Positions 1 to 9,201 of a stretch of DNA of 64,000 bases are shown here, in pieces (position 1 is the first letter of the stretch; each line of letters starts with the position of its first letter). The notes under the pieces are model-generated. The model worked only from the letters and a program-made list of their open reading frames with translations. It was not told the DNA's origin and made no database searches. Source of the DNA: Rickettsia typhi (GTDB lineage: Bacteria > Pseudomonadota > Alphaproteobacteria > Rickettsiales > Rickettsiaceae). The translations under genes were made by a program, and so were the position numbers. The DNA is taken from contig CAMCMD010000005.1 in NCBI GenBank assembly GCA_945875975.1, forward strand, positions 1-64,000, written 5' to 3'.

Positions 1-38
1 GTCGTAGCTGGAGGAGTGGAGGAAAGTACTTGAGGCAT
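1..38 (-). CDS. 5' end of an unidentified gene running off the left edge
   Basis: On the minus strand an AAGGAG motif (bases 45-50) sits six bases before an ATG at 36-38. The frame stays open to the window edge and begins MPQVLSSTPPAT. Only about 12 codons are visible, so no family can be named. The Ser/Pro/Thr-rich start resembles a disordered N terminus. A short hairpin (GGCCAG/CTGGCC, 67-84) lies between it and the upstream fragment and could end that transcript. Confidence 0.4.
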   Translation of the reverse strand, partial: MPQVLSSTPPAT

Positions 39-129
39 AGTAGACTCCTTGTAATATTGGGTTACAGGCCAGACATTCCTGGCCATTCATTACAAGATAA
101 CATTTTTGGAAGGCAATTTTGCGCAGTTT

Positions 130-525
130 TTAAAAAGCGACACGATTAAAACCCAAAACTGAAACTCCAGTTTCTCGCGCTTGAATAGCCATATCACGAA
201 AGCGGCTTTCATAAAATTCCCCTCTGCCTTGAAAAAATACAAAATATAAATTCTCACTATTTCTTGCTAAACCGAGTTTTTTTTGCGGGGTTAATAATAC
301 TGAATCTAGCTTATATTCACCAGATTGGATAAATTGTCTTTTTAGATCGAGAGATTTGAATTCATCGTGAAATAGCGACTCTTCTTGAGCTTGGCTGTAT
401 AAGAATTGAGAAAATTGTTCTTGCTCATCTTGGCCACCATACCCCTTGCTTTTATACCAATCCTCCGAATTGGTTGGATAAAAATATGCAGCCAAGAATT
501 TGCACAAGCAAGAAGCTGTATTCAT
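130..525 (-). pseudogene. Truncated alpha/beta-hydrolase-like protein (N-terminal fragment)
   Basis: A 131-residue product with a hydrophilic N-terminal region and then a strand pair around residues 92-127. The motifs NLYFVFFQGRGE and ETGVSVLGFN resemble the first core strands of large alpha/beta hydrolases found in Legionella- and Rickettsiales-type intracellular bacteria. In such proteins a Gly-rich turn and the nucleophile elbow would follow. Here the frame stops seven codons after GFN, so no GxSxG, acid or His can be present. It is therefore more likely a relic or truncated gene than an active enzyme. It lies 6 bases beyond the next minus-strand gene and may be cotranscribed. The family assignment is by motif resemblance only. 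Confidence 0.45.
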
Positions 526-531
526 AGAATT

Positions 532-1488
532 TTATTCTTGCTTCAGCGATTGAAGCAACAACTTCGCTGCATCATCCTCAAGCCATTTACCATTTTGAAT
601 TAATTCTTGTTGTTGTAATTTCACTAACTGCTCATCTGGTTTGCCGCGAACCTCTTGAGCTCCAAGATACTGAACACTGTAATAATCCATATTAAAAATC
701 CTCAGCTCACTATCAATAGCTTTAACTTCTTGATTTATACTGGAAATTATAAGCATTTTTGAAGGTACGCTAGTAATGCGCAGAAATTCTATTAATGTAT
801 GGGACTTGCTATAAGGTCCTGTAAAAATTATACCCTTATAAAACCGCGAGAACCACGCTTCTTTTTTTTCGATCACGAAGTCTTCTTGCTTGTTTATAGC
901 ATTAGAAAAAGTAATGCCTAAGTCTTTTATTTCAATGTAACGCTTCTCCTCAATATTAAGTAGATGTAGTGGCATTGAGCATATTCCATATACCGCAACT
1001 CCTTTTTCCTTAAGCCTATTGATAAAATCGACCCATCCACTTTCTACCAACTTGACCTGCCTTTGCTGATACCATAAGGCTACACTAGCCTTATAGGCAG
1101 GCATACGCGCGCCCAAAGAAATCAGGTTATCTATAAATAATCTATAAGGATTAGAATCAAATGAAAACATAAGAGATTTTGGCATCATCAAGGTATCGTC
1201 GATCTCAATAAAGACTATAGTATGTTTATCAACCCATTCTTCAATCTTCTTGATAATAGGCGAATTCAACGAGTAAGTAGCAGTAAATTCTGCATTAGCA
1301 ACACTACTACTTAATATTAATAACATTAAAACCAATAATCTTGCGTTTCTTTTTAAACTCGCTACCAAAGAGGACATGCTATGAAGCAGCGCCTGAGCCG
1401 GGACCAGCAAAATCCCTAATGTGCGTATAGATCTGCGTACCAGAGCAACCACGCAAGTTTTGGGAATAGAGTGTTTTCTATTGCTCAT
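532..1488 (-). CDS. Exported HAD-like protein (DUF2608-like) with altered motif I
   Basis: 318 residues. A strong AAGGAGG (1495-1501) six bases upstream supports this start, although a second Met at residue 38 would give a cleaner signal peptide (hydrophobic run ending SSSVANA, residues about 50-66). The mature part resembles the DUF2608 branch of HAD-fold acid-phosphatase-like proteins common in Rickettsiales and Legionella. Motif I is FIEIDDTL (around residues 92-99), where the usual first Asp nucleophile is Glu. A motif II-like VYGICSMP follows. The ORF overlaps the preceding minus-strand gene by 11 bases, so the two are probably translated together. Because the nucleophile position is changed, phosphatase activity is doubtful and a binding or structural role is possible. 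Role unknown. Confidence 0.6.
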   Translation of the reverse strand: MSNRKHSIPKTCVVALVRRSIRTLGILLVPAQALLHSMSSLVASLKRNARLLVLMLLILSSSVANAEFTATYSLNSPIIKKIEEWVDKHTIVFIEIDDTLMMPKSLMFSFDSNPYRLFIDNLISLGARMPAYKASVALWYQQRQVKLVESGWVDFINRLKEKGVAVYGICSMPLHLLNIEEKRYIEIKDLGITFSNAINKQEDFVIEKKEAWFSRFYKGIIFTGPYSKSHTLIEFLRITSVPSKMLIISSINQEVKAIDSELRIFNMDYYSVQYLGAQEVRGKPDEQLVKLQQQELIQNGKWLEDDAAKLLLQSLKQE

Positions 1489-2353
1489 ATGGATCCTCCT
1501 TGGTAGCGGTTGACTCTTTTCTAGTTACAGCATTGAGTCTTACAATTAAATCTTCCCAAAATTTTGAAAACTCACTAATACTTAGCTCGGTATTGCTTTT
1601 AACATCTGGAGAATAAACAAAGCCTTCAACTTGAATATCCGAGCGTATTGATTTAAATTGTTGGATTAAGGACTCTATATAATTCCTCTCTTTATCCACT
1701 ATATATATCACGTCAGGCAACCATTTTAATTCTTGCGATAACAGATATGCGATAATACTTTGGGGAGAATTTTCTCCATCCCTGGAGTTGCATGATAGCA
1801 GACCTTTGTAAAAGGTGGGGTATGTTCCATTAATTTTCTTATATTTCTTATTAAACATTATCTGCTTCGACCCAATTGGGCTTTTCGAAAGATCAATGCC
1901 TTTATCAAATAAATATTGCCACGTCCATACTTCCAGATATGGTATTTTATTTATACTTCCAGAAACATTTCTGGTTACTACAATAATAGGGACATTTTTT
2001 TGTTGTAAATTCCCAATAAATTCTGGAACCATGGGATCGCTAAACCTCTGCTCATATTGCGTAAGGATTAATTCTTTTAGATATTGTCTGCGAGATAATT
2101 TAACTTTGCTAGAAGCACGTGTAATAAAAACTTGGAATTTATCATCTTTAACATAAAAAGCAGGATGAGTAGGCTGGACAAAAAAATCCTCCAGCGGCAA
2201 CACTACCAAAGTTTTTTCTGCAGCACGCTTTTCTAGAAACTCCATTAAGCTATTATTTAGCTCTTCTATTGTTGCTGCTGAATAAATGTCTGCTTTAACT
2301 GATAATGATATTATTGATAATAGAACAAATAGTAAATTTCTGATTATTCTCAT
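1478..2353 (-). CDS. Exported HAD-like protein (DUF2608-like), catalytic motif lost
   Basis: 291 residues with a clear Sec signal peptide (MRIIRNLLFVLLSIISLSVKA, cleavage near residue 21). The body parallels the downstream neighbour: a motif I-like strand LVVLPLEDFF at about residues 49-58, a helix with YLKELILTQYEQRF, then a motif II-like IIVVTRN. Both aspartates expected in HAD motif I are replaced (Pro and Glu), so it is probably non-catalytic. It overlaps the 532-1488 gene and may have arisen with it by tandem duplication. The roughly 170 bases upstream hold no other gene and should contain the promoter. Periplasmic or secreted location is inferred from the signal peptide. Function unknown. 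Confidence 0.55.
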   Translation of the reverse strand: MRIIRNLLFVLLSIISLSVKADIYSAATIEELNNSLMEFLEKRAAEKTLVVLPLEDFFVQPTHPAFYVKDDKFQVFITRASSKVKLSRRQYLKELILTQYEQRFSDPMVPEFIGNLQQKNVPIIVVTRNVSGSINKIPYLEVWTWQYLFDKGIDLSKSPIGSKQIMFNKKYKKINGTYPTFYKGLLSCNSRDGENSPQSIIAYLLSQELKWLPDVIYIVDKERNYIESLIQQFKSIRSDIQVEGFVYSPDVKSNTELSISEFSKFWEDLIVRLNAVTRKESTATKEDPYEQ

Positions 2354-2525
2354 ATTCTACATACATATGTGTGTTTAATTTTAGAACCTAGGGCGTTTGA
2401 GCGCACAAGTTTGGATAAAAGAATAGCACAACCTATTGTTCGTTTAATAGTAAAACAAGCTTTGAATTTAAAAATGACTATGTGTTATAGCAAACTCGTT
2501 GAATATGATACATCAATGAGATGCT

Positions 2526-3161
2526 CTACTGCTTAACTTTAGCAAGATTCTCATTATTTTGAGCGCGTTTCTTTAAATCTGCAGTTAGCCAGTCAATTCC
2601 ATGCGAGGAAATAACGCTATTAAACTCTGATTGTTGAGAATTCAATATACTTATTCCTTCAGTTATAATATCACCAATTAAATAAGGATCTTTCTTGTTA
2701 CCCTCAATTTTATGCACTAAATAATCTACCTTAACAGAGGATTGCGAACCTGGTCTAACAAGCTCACTATTCACAATAAACAAATCGCCATCTATCTGTT
2801 TAATATTTGTAAGTATAGCCTTCTCTCCCTTATAGTTTGTTGTAAGATCAGCATAGGCCTTTACAACAAACAAGGAATAGACCTTAACAAACTCTTTAAG
2901 CTGTGCTTCCGATATCGCTCTTCTATGACGGCCCAATGTATATTTCGCCATCCAATCTAAATGCAAATGTGCCTTTATCATAGCGCTGGATTTTACTCTT
3001 CTATCTTTCTCCGATAAGCTTTTATCATTAACTAGATCAGAACCTTCTTGTATAAGATCCTCAACATAAGCCCTTAGTTTTTTAGTATCTTCTTCAGATG
3101 CTCCGTAAGCAGTTTGGCTAGCAAAACTTATTATCAATAAAATCACTGATATAATTTTCAT
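2526..3161 (-). CDS. mlaC: MlaC-like periplasmic phospholipid-binding protein
   Basis: Soluble periplasmic carrier that shuttles phospholipid between the MlaA outer-membrane lipoprotein complex and the inner-membrane MlaFEDB transporter. I prefer the internal Met (MKIISVILLIISFASQTAYG) because it has an AAGAGAG about 8 bases upstream and gives a standard signal peptide; an ATG 18 bases further upstream is also possible. Family signatures are visible: the Arg-rich stretch around GRHRRAISEAQLKEFVKVY, and ITEGISILNSQQSEF near the C terminus, close to the family's ITEGVSLVxxxRxEF motif. The length of about 210 residues is normal. It follows mlaA by 27 bases in one transcription unit. The MlaFED genes are not in this window. 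Confidence 0.85.
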   Translation of the reverse strand: MKIISVILLIISFASQTAYGASEEDTKKLRAYVEDLIQEGSDLVNDKSLSEKDRRVKSSAMIKAHLHLDWMAKYTLGRHRRAISEAQLKEFVKVYSLFVVKAYADLTTNYKGEKAILTNIKQIDGDLFIVNSELVRPGSQSSVKVDYLVHKIEGNKKDPYLIGDIITEGISILNSQQSEFNSVISSHGIDWLTADLKKRAQNNENLAKVKQ

Positions 3162-3188
3162 AATGTATGCTCTCTTCATAAATATTAT

Positions 3189-3950
3189 TTACTTGTTAAC
3201 CTTAGGGCACTTGAACCCTTCTGGATAAACCATTTTAGACTCTCTCTCACTGAGCGTGGCATCCCTGATAGCAATATATGCATCAGGGGAATTTTTACTT
3301 ACATAGTCAGTAAACGGCATAATCTTATCCCTATTATGAATGAGACCAGTGACTAGCAGTACATTCTTAAAACTACTATGCATCGGATACTTAGCGGGAT
3401 TCAGGTAGTTATTAAGTACCAATGGATCCATTAAATCTCTAGCACTCGTCCCACCATAAAACGGCAATATAATGTAAGGCCCTTGGCCTACACCATAATT
3501 AGCCAAAGTGTTACCAAAAGTTTGCGGCTCGGCTTTAAGATCGAATTTACTAGCAACATCAAAAAGTCCACCTATTCCAAACGTAGAATTGATTGCGAAT
3601 CTCCAAAAAGTTTTTCCAGCCCCATTCGTATTACCTTGTATCCCATAGTTCACTGTAGATAGAGGCTCACGAATATTGCTCAAAAAACTATCAACCCTAT
3701 TTTTTGTATAGTCGTTTGTAAACCTACCATAACCTTTTGTAATGGGCCTTAATATAAATGTATCTAAAATAGCATTGAAAGTAAAAACTTTTCTATTAAA
3801 AGATTCATATGGATCATATATTTGGCATCTATTACTCAAACTCGCATAGTTGTAATCGTATTTTTCCTCTTGCTTAGAAGCAAGCGAGTTATTACTTAAC
3901 AAGCAGATAGTAATAATTATATGCGCTCTAGAGACCAATCTTACTACCAC
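3189..3950 (-). CDS. mlaA: MlaA/VacJ-family outer-membrane lipid asymmetry protein
   Basis: 253 residues. The VacJ core is clear: DPYESFNRKVFTFN at about residue 46, RPITKGYGRF, NIREPLSTVNYGIQG, WRFAINSTFGIGGLFDVA, and GPYIILPFYGGTSARD. MlaA extracts mislocalised phospholipid from the outer leaflet of the outer membrane. The N terminus has a hydrophobic segment (IIITICLLSNNSLA) with one Cys, but the context is not a textbook lipobox, so lipidation is uncertain. It is the first gene of an mlaA-mlaC pair and starts 15 bases after the end of the methyltransferase gene. VacJ was first linked to intercellular spread in Shigella, but here a lipid-homeostasis role is the safer call. Confidence 0.88.
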   Translation of the reverse strand: MVVRLVSRAHIIITICLLSNNSLASKQEEKYDYNYASLSNRCQIYDPYESFNRKVFTFNAILDTFILRPITKGYGRFTNDYTKNRVDSFLSNIREPLSTVNYGIQGNTNGAGKTFWRFAINSTFGIGGLFDVASKFDLKAEPQTFGNTLANYGVGQGPYIILPFYGGTSARDLMDPLVLNNYLNPAKYPMHSSFKNVLLVTGLIHNRDKIMPFTDYVSKNSPDAYIAIRDATLSERESKMVYPEGFKCPKVNK

Positions 3951-3965
3951 ATTCCCCTCTTAAAA

Positions 3966-5015
3966 TTATTTCTTACAGACGAATATAGAGTAATTGTTTT
4001 TTATTTCCAGATTAAATTCTTTTGAAGATATAACGTCAAACCCAGATTCTTTGAGAGCATTAAACAACTGTGTATTATTGTAACTAAACTCTAGTAACTT
4101 TTTAGAGAAATTATTATTTTGACTACTGCGTACTGCAAAAGCAAAATAACCGCCGTTGTTTAACACAGAAAATACATTCTGAAAAATTGTTTTGAAGTCC
4201 GAAGTGAATGCGAACCCATCCAAACTACAAATTACATCATATTTTTGTTTGGTTTTTAGAAGATATTCGTCAACTGGAATCTGCAGTACTTTGTCATACA
4301 ACTCCTGATCAGGATAAAAGGTCGTTTGAAGATCGATCATTTCCGCAGATACTTCTGTTGCCGTTAAATAGAATGCTTCTTGCATCCTTTTGCTAATCTC
4401 ATAACCTAACAGCCCAACGTTGCTTCCCAGCTCTAAAATATTATATTCTTCAGGTAACGAAGTTATAGCATCATTTAACTCAAGAACAAGTGTTTTGGGG
4501 ATATCATATGTATCGCTTTGGACCTTATCAATAAAGTTACTAGCTCTAATATCACGATATAAAGCATGAATTGGCGCTGGTACATATTGGACATTATCAA
4601 TTGATTTTACAAACTGCAATAAGTTAACATCATCTTCGTTTCCTGCTTTGATCAGATTAATTATTGAATTTTTATAGTCCTGTTTTAAAAAATATACCCA
4701 ACCAAGCCAATAGTAAGCAAGTTTATTATTGGGATCCAGATATTTTTCAACCAACTTAAATCTAAAAATAGCATCTCTATAATTACCACTTCTAAGGTGA
4801 TAAATACCTAGTTTCATATTGCTATCTGCAACGTTTCTAAGCTTCTCTCTTAAAGTAGCAAATTCATTTTTCACTCTCTGAATTTGATTTTTGATAAATG
4901 TTGGTAGTTCACAAATAACAGACACCAAAGATTTTGTGGTATTTTTTATCCTTGAAAATATATTCTTACCCATAAATCTTAATATGTTGATTTGATTTAA
5001 AGAGAATATTCTCAT
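3966..5015 (-). CDS. TPR-repeat SAM-dependent methyltransferase
   Basis: 349 residues. The N-terminal 60 residues are basic. Two TPR-like helical pairs follow (about 65-135: MKLGIYHLRSGNYRDAIFRF and LAYYWLGWVYFLKQDYKNSI). The C-terminal half is a class I methyltransferase with SAM motif I YNILELGSNVGLLG (about 190-203), an acidic residue ending strand 2 (TATEVSAEM) and the post-motif strand YDVICSLDGF. It belongs to the group described as predicted TPR methyltransferases in alphaproteobacteria. The substrate is not known. It is divergent from the aminotransferase gene with only 49 bases between them, so their promoters overlap. It may be the first gene of the mlaA-mlaC transcript. Confidence 0.7.
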   Translation of the reverse strand: MRIFSLNQINILRFMGKNIFSRIKNTTKSLVSVICELPTFIKNQIQRVKNEFATLREKLRNVADSNMKLGIYHLRSGNYRDAIFRFKLVEKYLDPNNKLAYYWLGWVYFLKQDYKNSIINLIKAGNEDDVNLLQFVKSIDNVQYVPAPIHALYRDIRASNFIDKVQSDTYDIPKTLVLELNDAITSLPEEYNILELGSNVGLLGYEISKRMQEAFYLTATEVSAEMIDLQTTFYPDQELYDKVLQIPVDEYLLKTKQKYDVICSLDGFAFTSDFKTIFQNVFSVLNNGGYFAFAVRSSQNNNFSKKLLEFSYNNTQLFNALKESGFDVISSKEFNLEIKNNYSIFVCKK

Positions 5016-5064
5016 ATAATCTGTCCTAGTTCAAACATATTATGATTATACAAGACACGAAATT

Positions 5065-6273
5065 ATGTCACTAATAGCAAAAAGACTCCAGACCGTAAAA
5101 CCATCTCCAACTTTAGCCATTGCTGCAAAGGCAAAAGAACTGACGATGCAAGGTATAAATATTATCTCACTTGCTGCAGGCGAACCAGATTTCGACACTC
5201 CAGACAATATAAAACTGGCAGCTATTGAAGGTATAAAAAACGGAGCCACAAAATACACAATGGTTTCTGGAACCCCAGAGCTCAGAAAAGCTGTTTGCGA
5301 AAAATTTAAACGTGAAAATGAATTAGATTATAAAATTGACGAAGTAATTGTCAGCGCAGGTGGAAAACAGGTAATTTACAATTTATTTATGGCTACCATC
5401 GACGAAGGTGATGAGGTAATTATTCCAGCCCCCTATTGGGTGTCGTATCCTGATATGGTTCTACTGGCTGGAGGAACTCCTGTTTTCGTATCTTCTGATA
5501 TGAAGAATGGATTTAAAACACCCACGGAAGAGATCGAAAAAGCCATAACAAAAAAATCAAAATGGTTAATATTGAACTCTCCGAGTAACCCTAGCGGAGC
5601 AGCCTATACCAAGCAAGAGCTAACAAAAATTGCAGAGTTAGTTAGAAAATATCCACATCTACATGTAATGAGTGATGATATTTATGAGCATATCACGTTT
5701 GATGATTTTAAATTTACTACCCTTGCTACCATTGCCCCCGATTTAAAAGAGAGGATATTTATTGTAAATGGGGTATCTAAAACATACTCGATGACTGGTT
5801 GGAGAATAGGTTATGGCGCTGGTAATAAGGCCATAATTAAAGCTATGGATGTTATTCAATCGCAAAGCACCTCAAATCCATCATCAATAAGTCAGATAGC
5901 TGCCCTTGAAGCTATCTCAGGGCCACAACATTATATAAAAACTAATACCGAAAATTTCCAGAAAAAACGAGATCTCGTCTTATCTATGTTGTTGAAAATT
6001 GAGGGATTGGACTGTTATAGGTCTGAGGGAGCTTTTTATCTTTTTCCTAAGTGCTCAGATTTATTTGGTAAAGTCACACCTAAGGGAGACAAAATTAACT
6101 CAAGTTCTGATCTTGCCACTTACCTACTTGAGGCGGCTAATGTTGCAGTTGTCCCGGGTATAGCATTCGGGCTAGAAGGGTATTTCAGAATATCTTATGC
6201 CACCTCCTCTGAGATTCTGACAGAAGCTTGTAATAGAATGGCTCACGCAATATCTAAGCTCAAAACAACTTAG
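5065..6273 (+). CDS. aspC: Aspartate/aromatic aminotransferase, fold type I PLP enzyme
   Basis: 402 residues, class I aminotransferase with all landmarks: SLAAGEPDFDTP near residue 35, the Asn-containing NSPSNPSGAAY, DDIYEHITF, the PLP lysine in NGVSKTYSMTGWRIGYGAG (about 235-253), and the carboxylate-binding Arg in GYFRISYA near the C terminus. It interconverts aspartate or other amino acids with oxoacids using 2-oxoglutarate. Rickettsiae usually carry one such enzyme, annotated AatA/AspC. It opens a plus-strand run leading into the lipid A/Kdo genes, with the acyltransferase starting 14 bases downstream. Substrate specificity cannot be set from sequence. Confidence 0.9.
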   Translation: MSLIAKRLQTVKPSPTLAIAAKAKELTMQGINIISLAAGEPDFDTPDNIKLAAIEGIKNGATKYTMVSGTPELRKAVCEKFKRENELDYKIDEVIVSAGGKQVIYNLFMATIDEGDEVIIPAPYWVSYPDMVLLAGGTPVFVSSDMKNGFKTPTEEIEKAITKKSKWLILNSPSNPSGAAYTKQELTKIAELVRKYPHLHVMSDDIYEHITFDDFKFTTLATIAPDLKERIFIVNGVSKTYSMTGWRIGYGAGNKAIIKAMDVIQSQSTSNPSSISQIAALEAISGPQHYIKTNTENFQKKRDLVLSMLLKIEGLDCYRSEGAFYLFPKCSDLFGKVTPKGDKINSSSDLATYLLEAANVAVVPGIAFGLEGYFRISYATSSEILTEACNRMAHAISKLKTT

Positions 6274-6287
6274 ACTTTTTGAAATTA

Positions 6288-6953
6288 ATGTTAAAAAAAT
6301 ATCTCAAACATTTTCTAAAACACAGTAGATTTATTCATTGGTTTATTGTTTGGGCAATTTATATTTACCTGAAATTTGTCTATTTAACTTCTAAATGGGA
6401 GTTTATATGGACAGACCCAGCTCTTAAAAAAAAATTCAACACTCTAGATGGCGCACTTCTTGCTTTGTGGCACAACCGTTTAGCATTTGGCATGCATATT
6501 TTTAAAAAATACGATAACGTTTTTGCTCTTGCTTCTTTGCATACTGATGGAAAAATAATCACAGATGTTATTAGAGCGATGGATTATGGCGTTATAGAAG
6601 GATCTACCAATAGAAATCCCACCAGGGCAGTTCGATCGATTATCAATTCCCTTGAATTAGGTAATAAAATAGTAATCACTCCTGATGGACCAAGAGGCCC
6701 TGTACATAAAATAAATAGTACTATTACAAAAATAGCCTATAAATATAACAAACCTTTAATTCCTATTTCATGCATGGCAACAAAATATTTTATGTTAAAT
6801 AGTTGGGATAAAATGATATTGCCTAAACCTTTTGGAAAAATTATTGTGACAATTGGAAACTCGATTAAATTGTCTGGAAATGTAGCGAATGATGATAGTT
6901 TATTAGAAAAAGAACTGTTAAATTTATCTTATAAAGCTGAGACATTATTGTGA
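6288..6953 (+). CDS. DUF374 lysophospholipid acyltransferase-family protein
   Basis: About 221 residues from the ATG at 6288; a TTG three codons earlier (6279) is an alternative, and neither has a strong ribosome-binding site. The DUF374 hallmarks are present: LLALWHNRLAFGMH (with the catalytic-type His), SLHTDGKIITDVI, GVIEGSTNRN and the very typical VITPDGPRGPVHKI. A hydrophobic N-terminal helix (about 20-38) suggests inner-membrane attachment. In alphaproteobacteria DUF374 genes are commonly next to waaA/lpxK, as here, and are suspected to acylate lipid A or phospholipid. It overlaps waaA by four bases, so coupled translation is likely. Confidence 0.85.
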   Translation: MLKKYLKHFLKHSRFIHWFIVWAIYIYLKFVYLTSKWEFIWTDPALKKKFNTLDGALLALWHNRLAFGMHIFKKYDNVFALASLHTDGKIITDVIRAMDYGVIEGSTNRNPTRAVRSIINSLELGNKIVITPDGPRGPVHKINSTITKIAYKYNKPLIPISCMATKYFMLNSWDKMILPKPFGKIIVTIGNSIKLSGNVANDDSLLEKELLNLSYKAETLL

Positions 6954-8221
6954 ACAAACATTCTACCATAGCATTTTATAATGCAATCAATCTGCTGCTT
7001 TTACCCTTATATATATTGTTGCTCTTTGTAAGAATAATAAAAGCAAAAGATAACTGGATCTCATTTAAACAAAGGCTTGGATTTGCTTGTAAACACAGAT
7101 TAGCTGGCAAATTATTATGGATACATGCAGCTAGCGTCGGCGAGTCTATGGTTGCAATCACTCTGATTAGAGCTTTGTCTGCTTTGTATCCTAAATATAA
7201 TTTCCTAGTAACTACAGGAACTTTATCTTCCGCACAAATTCTAGAGAAATTTCTTCCACAAAATGCTTCGCATCAATTTACTCCAATAGATAATTTTTTT
7301 GTGGTTAGAAAATTTCTTAATCACTGGAAACCAGATCTTGGGATTTTTATCGAATCGGAGCTTTGGCCTTGTTTAATTACTCAAGCAGCTAGTAAATGTA
7401 GTATGATTCTTGTTAACGCAAGACTATCTGATAAGTCTTATAAAAGATGGAAAAGTAACCAATGGCTTTTTAAATTAATCATAGATAATTTTAAGAAAGT
7501 GATAGTACAAAGCAAAACAGATTTATACAAATATCAACAATTAGGCTGTAGTAATCCAATAAATCTCGGCAATTTGAAATTTGCCAATAAGGAATTGGAA
7601 GTTGATCAGCAAACACTTTTATCCTTAAAAAACCTATTTGGTAATAAAAAAATCTTTGTTGCTGCAAGTACGCATAAAGAGGATGAAGATGTTACATTGC
7701 AAGTAATTACTAAGTTCAAACAAACTAAAATCGACTATTTTCCTATTATAGTTCTTAGACACCCAGAAAGAAGAGATGAGCTGGCTGCCCAATGCAATAA
7801 ACTAGGTCTTAAATTTTCAATTAGGTCAAATCAACCGTTACCTTCATTAGATGATGATTTATTTATAGTTGATAGTTTTGGCGAATTGGGGCTATTCTAT
7901 AGCCTAGCTTTTATTGTTTTTGTAGGTGGCTCATTCAAACGAGGAGGCCATAACTTAGTTGAACCCGCATATTTCGATAACATTATTTTACTTGGCCCAG
8001 ATATGAGTAATTTCCAAAATATTGCCGATGAAATGATTGAGGAACAAGCTGCATTTCAGGTGCAAACAGGCAATGACTTAGCATTGAAAATAAAATTTTT
8101 TCTTAATACAAATAATATGAAAGAGAGCGCTAAATACAGAAAAAATGCTCTTGAATTTGTCAGCGATCGCAAAAAAACACTTAATAACTATTTAAAAGAG
8201 ATAGGTAGGTTTTTACAGTGA
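6950..8221 (+). CDS. waaA: 3-deoxy-D-manno-octulosonic acid (Kdo) transferase
   Basis: 423 residues, GTG start overlapping the previous stop by four bases. It transfers Kdo from CMP-Kdo to the lipid IVA precursor at the cytoplasmic face of the inner membrane. Visible features: an N-terminal membrane helix (about 10-28), WIHAASVGESMVAITLIRAL with the catalytic Glu, FIESELWPCLI, VAASTHKEDED, and the donor-binding FVGGSFKRGGHNLVEPAYF region near residue 330. Length matches the family (about 420). It sits between the DUF374 acyltransferase and lpxK in one operon. Its presence implies that lipid A carries at least a Kdo core. Confidence 0.93.
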   Translation: MNKHSTIAFYNAINLLLLPLYILLLFVRIIKAKDNWISFKQRLGFACKHRLAGKLLWIHAASVGESMVAITLIRALSALYPKYNFLVTTGTLSSAQILEKFLPQNASHQFTPIDNFFVVRKFLNHWKPDLGIFIESELWPCLITQAASKCSMILVNARLSDKSYKRWKSNQWLFKLIIDNFKKVIVQSKTDLYKYQQLGCSNPINLGNLKFANKELEVDQQTLLSLKNLFGNKKIFVAASTHKEDEDVTLQVITKFKQTKIDYFPIIVLRHPERRDELAAQCNKLGLKFSIRSNQPLPSLDDDLFIVDSFGELGLFYSLAFIVFVGGSFKRGGHNLVEPAYFDNIILLGPDMSNFQNIADEMIEEQAAFQVQTGNDLALKIKFFLNTNNMKESAKYRKNALEFVSDRKKTLNNYLKEIGRFLQ

Positions 8222-9201
8222 TCAAACTTACCTACCCAACTTTTTGGTCTAAGAAAAATATCTTATCATCCCTATTTATAGCTTTTTCATGGATATATCA
8301 GCTTCTCGGTATTTTACGAAAAATTCTAGTAAAGCCAGTTAAACTCGAATGTTTTGTTATTTGTATAGGCAATATAAGTGTTGGAGGAACAGGCAAAACT
8401 CAAGTCGTTGCTTGGCTTGCAAAAAAACTACGAGAAAAAAACTGCAACTTCCTTATAGTTACAAAAGGCTATAACTCAAATTTACGTGGGGCTAAACTCG
8501 TTGAACCATCAGACTTGGCTTCTGCTGTTGGCGATGAATCAAAGCTGCTGAGCGAATATGGGCAAGTTTTGGCGGCTGTGTCGATAAAGCATGCGTTGCC
8601 TATAATTAAAAACTTAAAACCAGATGTGATAATTTTTGATGACGGCATGCAGAATCCAGGGTTCCTAAAAGATCTGACTATAGTTGTTATAGATGCGATC
8701 AGAAATATTGGTAACGGCAGAATTTTTCCAGCAGGCCCATTAAGAGAAAAGGCAGAATCTGCAATTGATAGGTCAGATATCGTTACCCTGGTTGGCAATG
8801 AATTATGCCAGAATTTCTCTTTAATTCAAACTATCATTTCAAGTGGCAAACCATTCTTTAAATCTAAAATACAACTAGCGGGCAATATAGATACTAGTAA
8901 AAGATATTATGCTTTTAGCGCAATTGGAGATCCCGACAGATTTTTCAGGTTGTTGCGCGAGAATGGAATTAATACAATAATAACAAAAATATTTCCTGAT
9001 CACCATAACTATAGTGCAGAAGAACTCAATACACTAGTTAAGGAAGCAGATGAAAAAAATTGTTTGTTACTAACAACAAAAAAAGATTACGTAAAGATCA
9101 TAGATCATACTAAGATCTTATGCGCCCAAGTTGCTTTAAATTTTGATAAAGAAGAAGAACTATTCCAACTAATTTATGAAAAAATTAAAACATATAGTTG
9201 A
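8218..9201 (+). CDS. lpxK: Tetraacyldisaccharide 4'-kinase
   Basis: 327 residues, GTG start overlapping waaA by four bases. LpxK phosphorylates the 4' position of the lipid A disaccharide. A membrane-associated N-terminal segment is followed by the P-loop ISVGGTGKTQVVAWL (about 54-68), GYNSNLRGAKLVEP, the DEGYG-equivalent SAVGDESKLLSEYG, the second conserved Asp region IIFDDGMQNP, and GNGRIFPAGPLREK. The end overlaps the start of the lauroyl transferase gene by 26 bases, which keeps the order waaA-lpxK-lpxL tight. Confident by motif and context. Confidence 0.93.
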   Translation: MIKLTYPTFWSKKNILSSLFIAFSWIYQLLGILRKILVKPVKLECFVICIGNISVGGTGKTQVVAWLAKKLREKNCNFLIVTKGYNSNLRGAKLVEPSDLASAVGDESKLLSEYGQVLAAVSIKHALPIIKNLKPDVIIFDDGMQNPGFLKDLTIVVIDAIRNIGNGRIFPAGPLREKAESAIDRSDIVTLVGNELCQNFSLIQTIISSGKPFFKSKIQLAGNIDTSKRYYAFSAIGDPDRFFRLLRENGINTIITKIFPDHHNYSAEELNTLVKEADEKNCLLLTTKKDYVKIIDHTKILCAQVALNFDKEEELFQLIYEKIKTYS

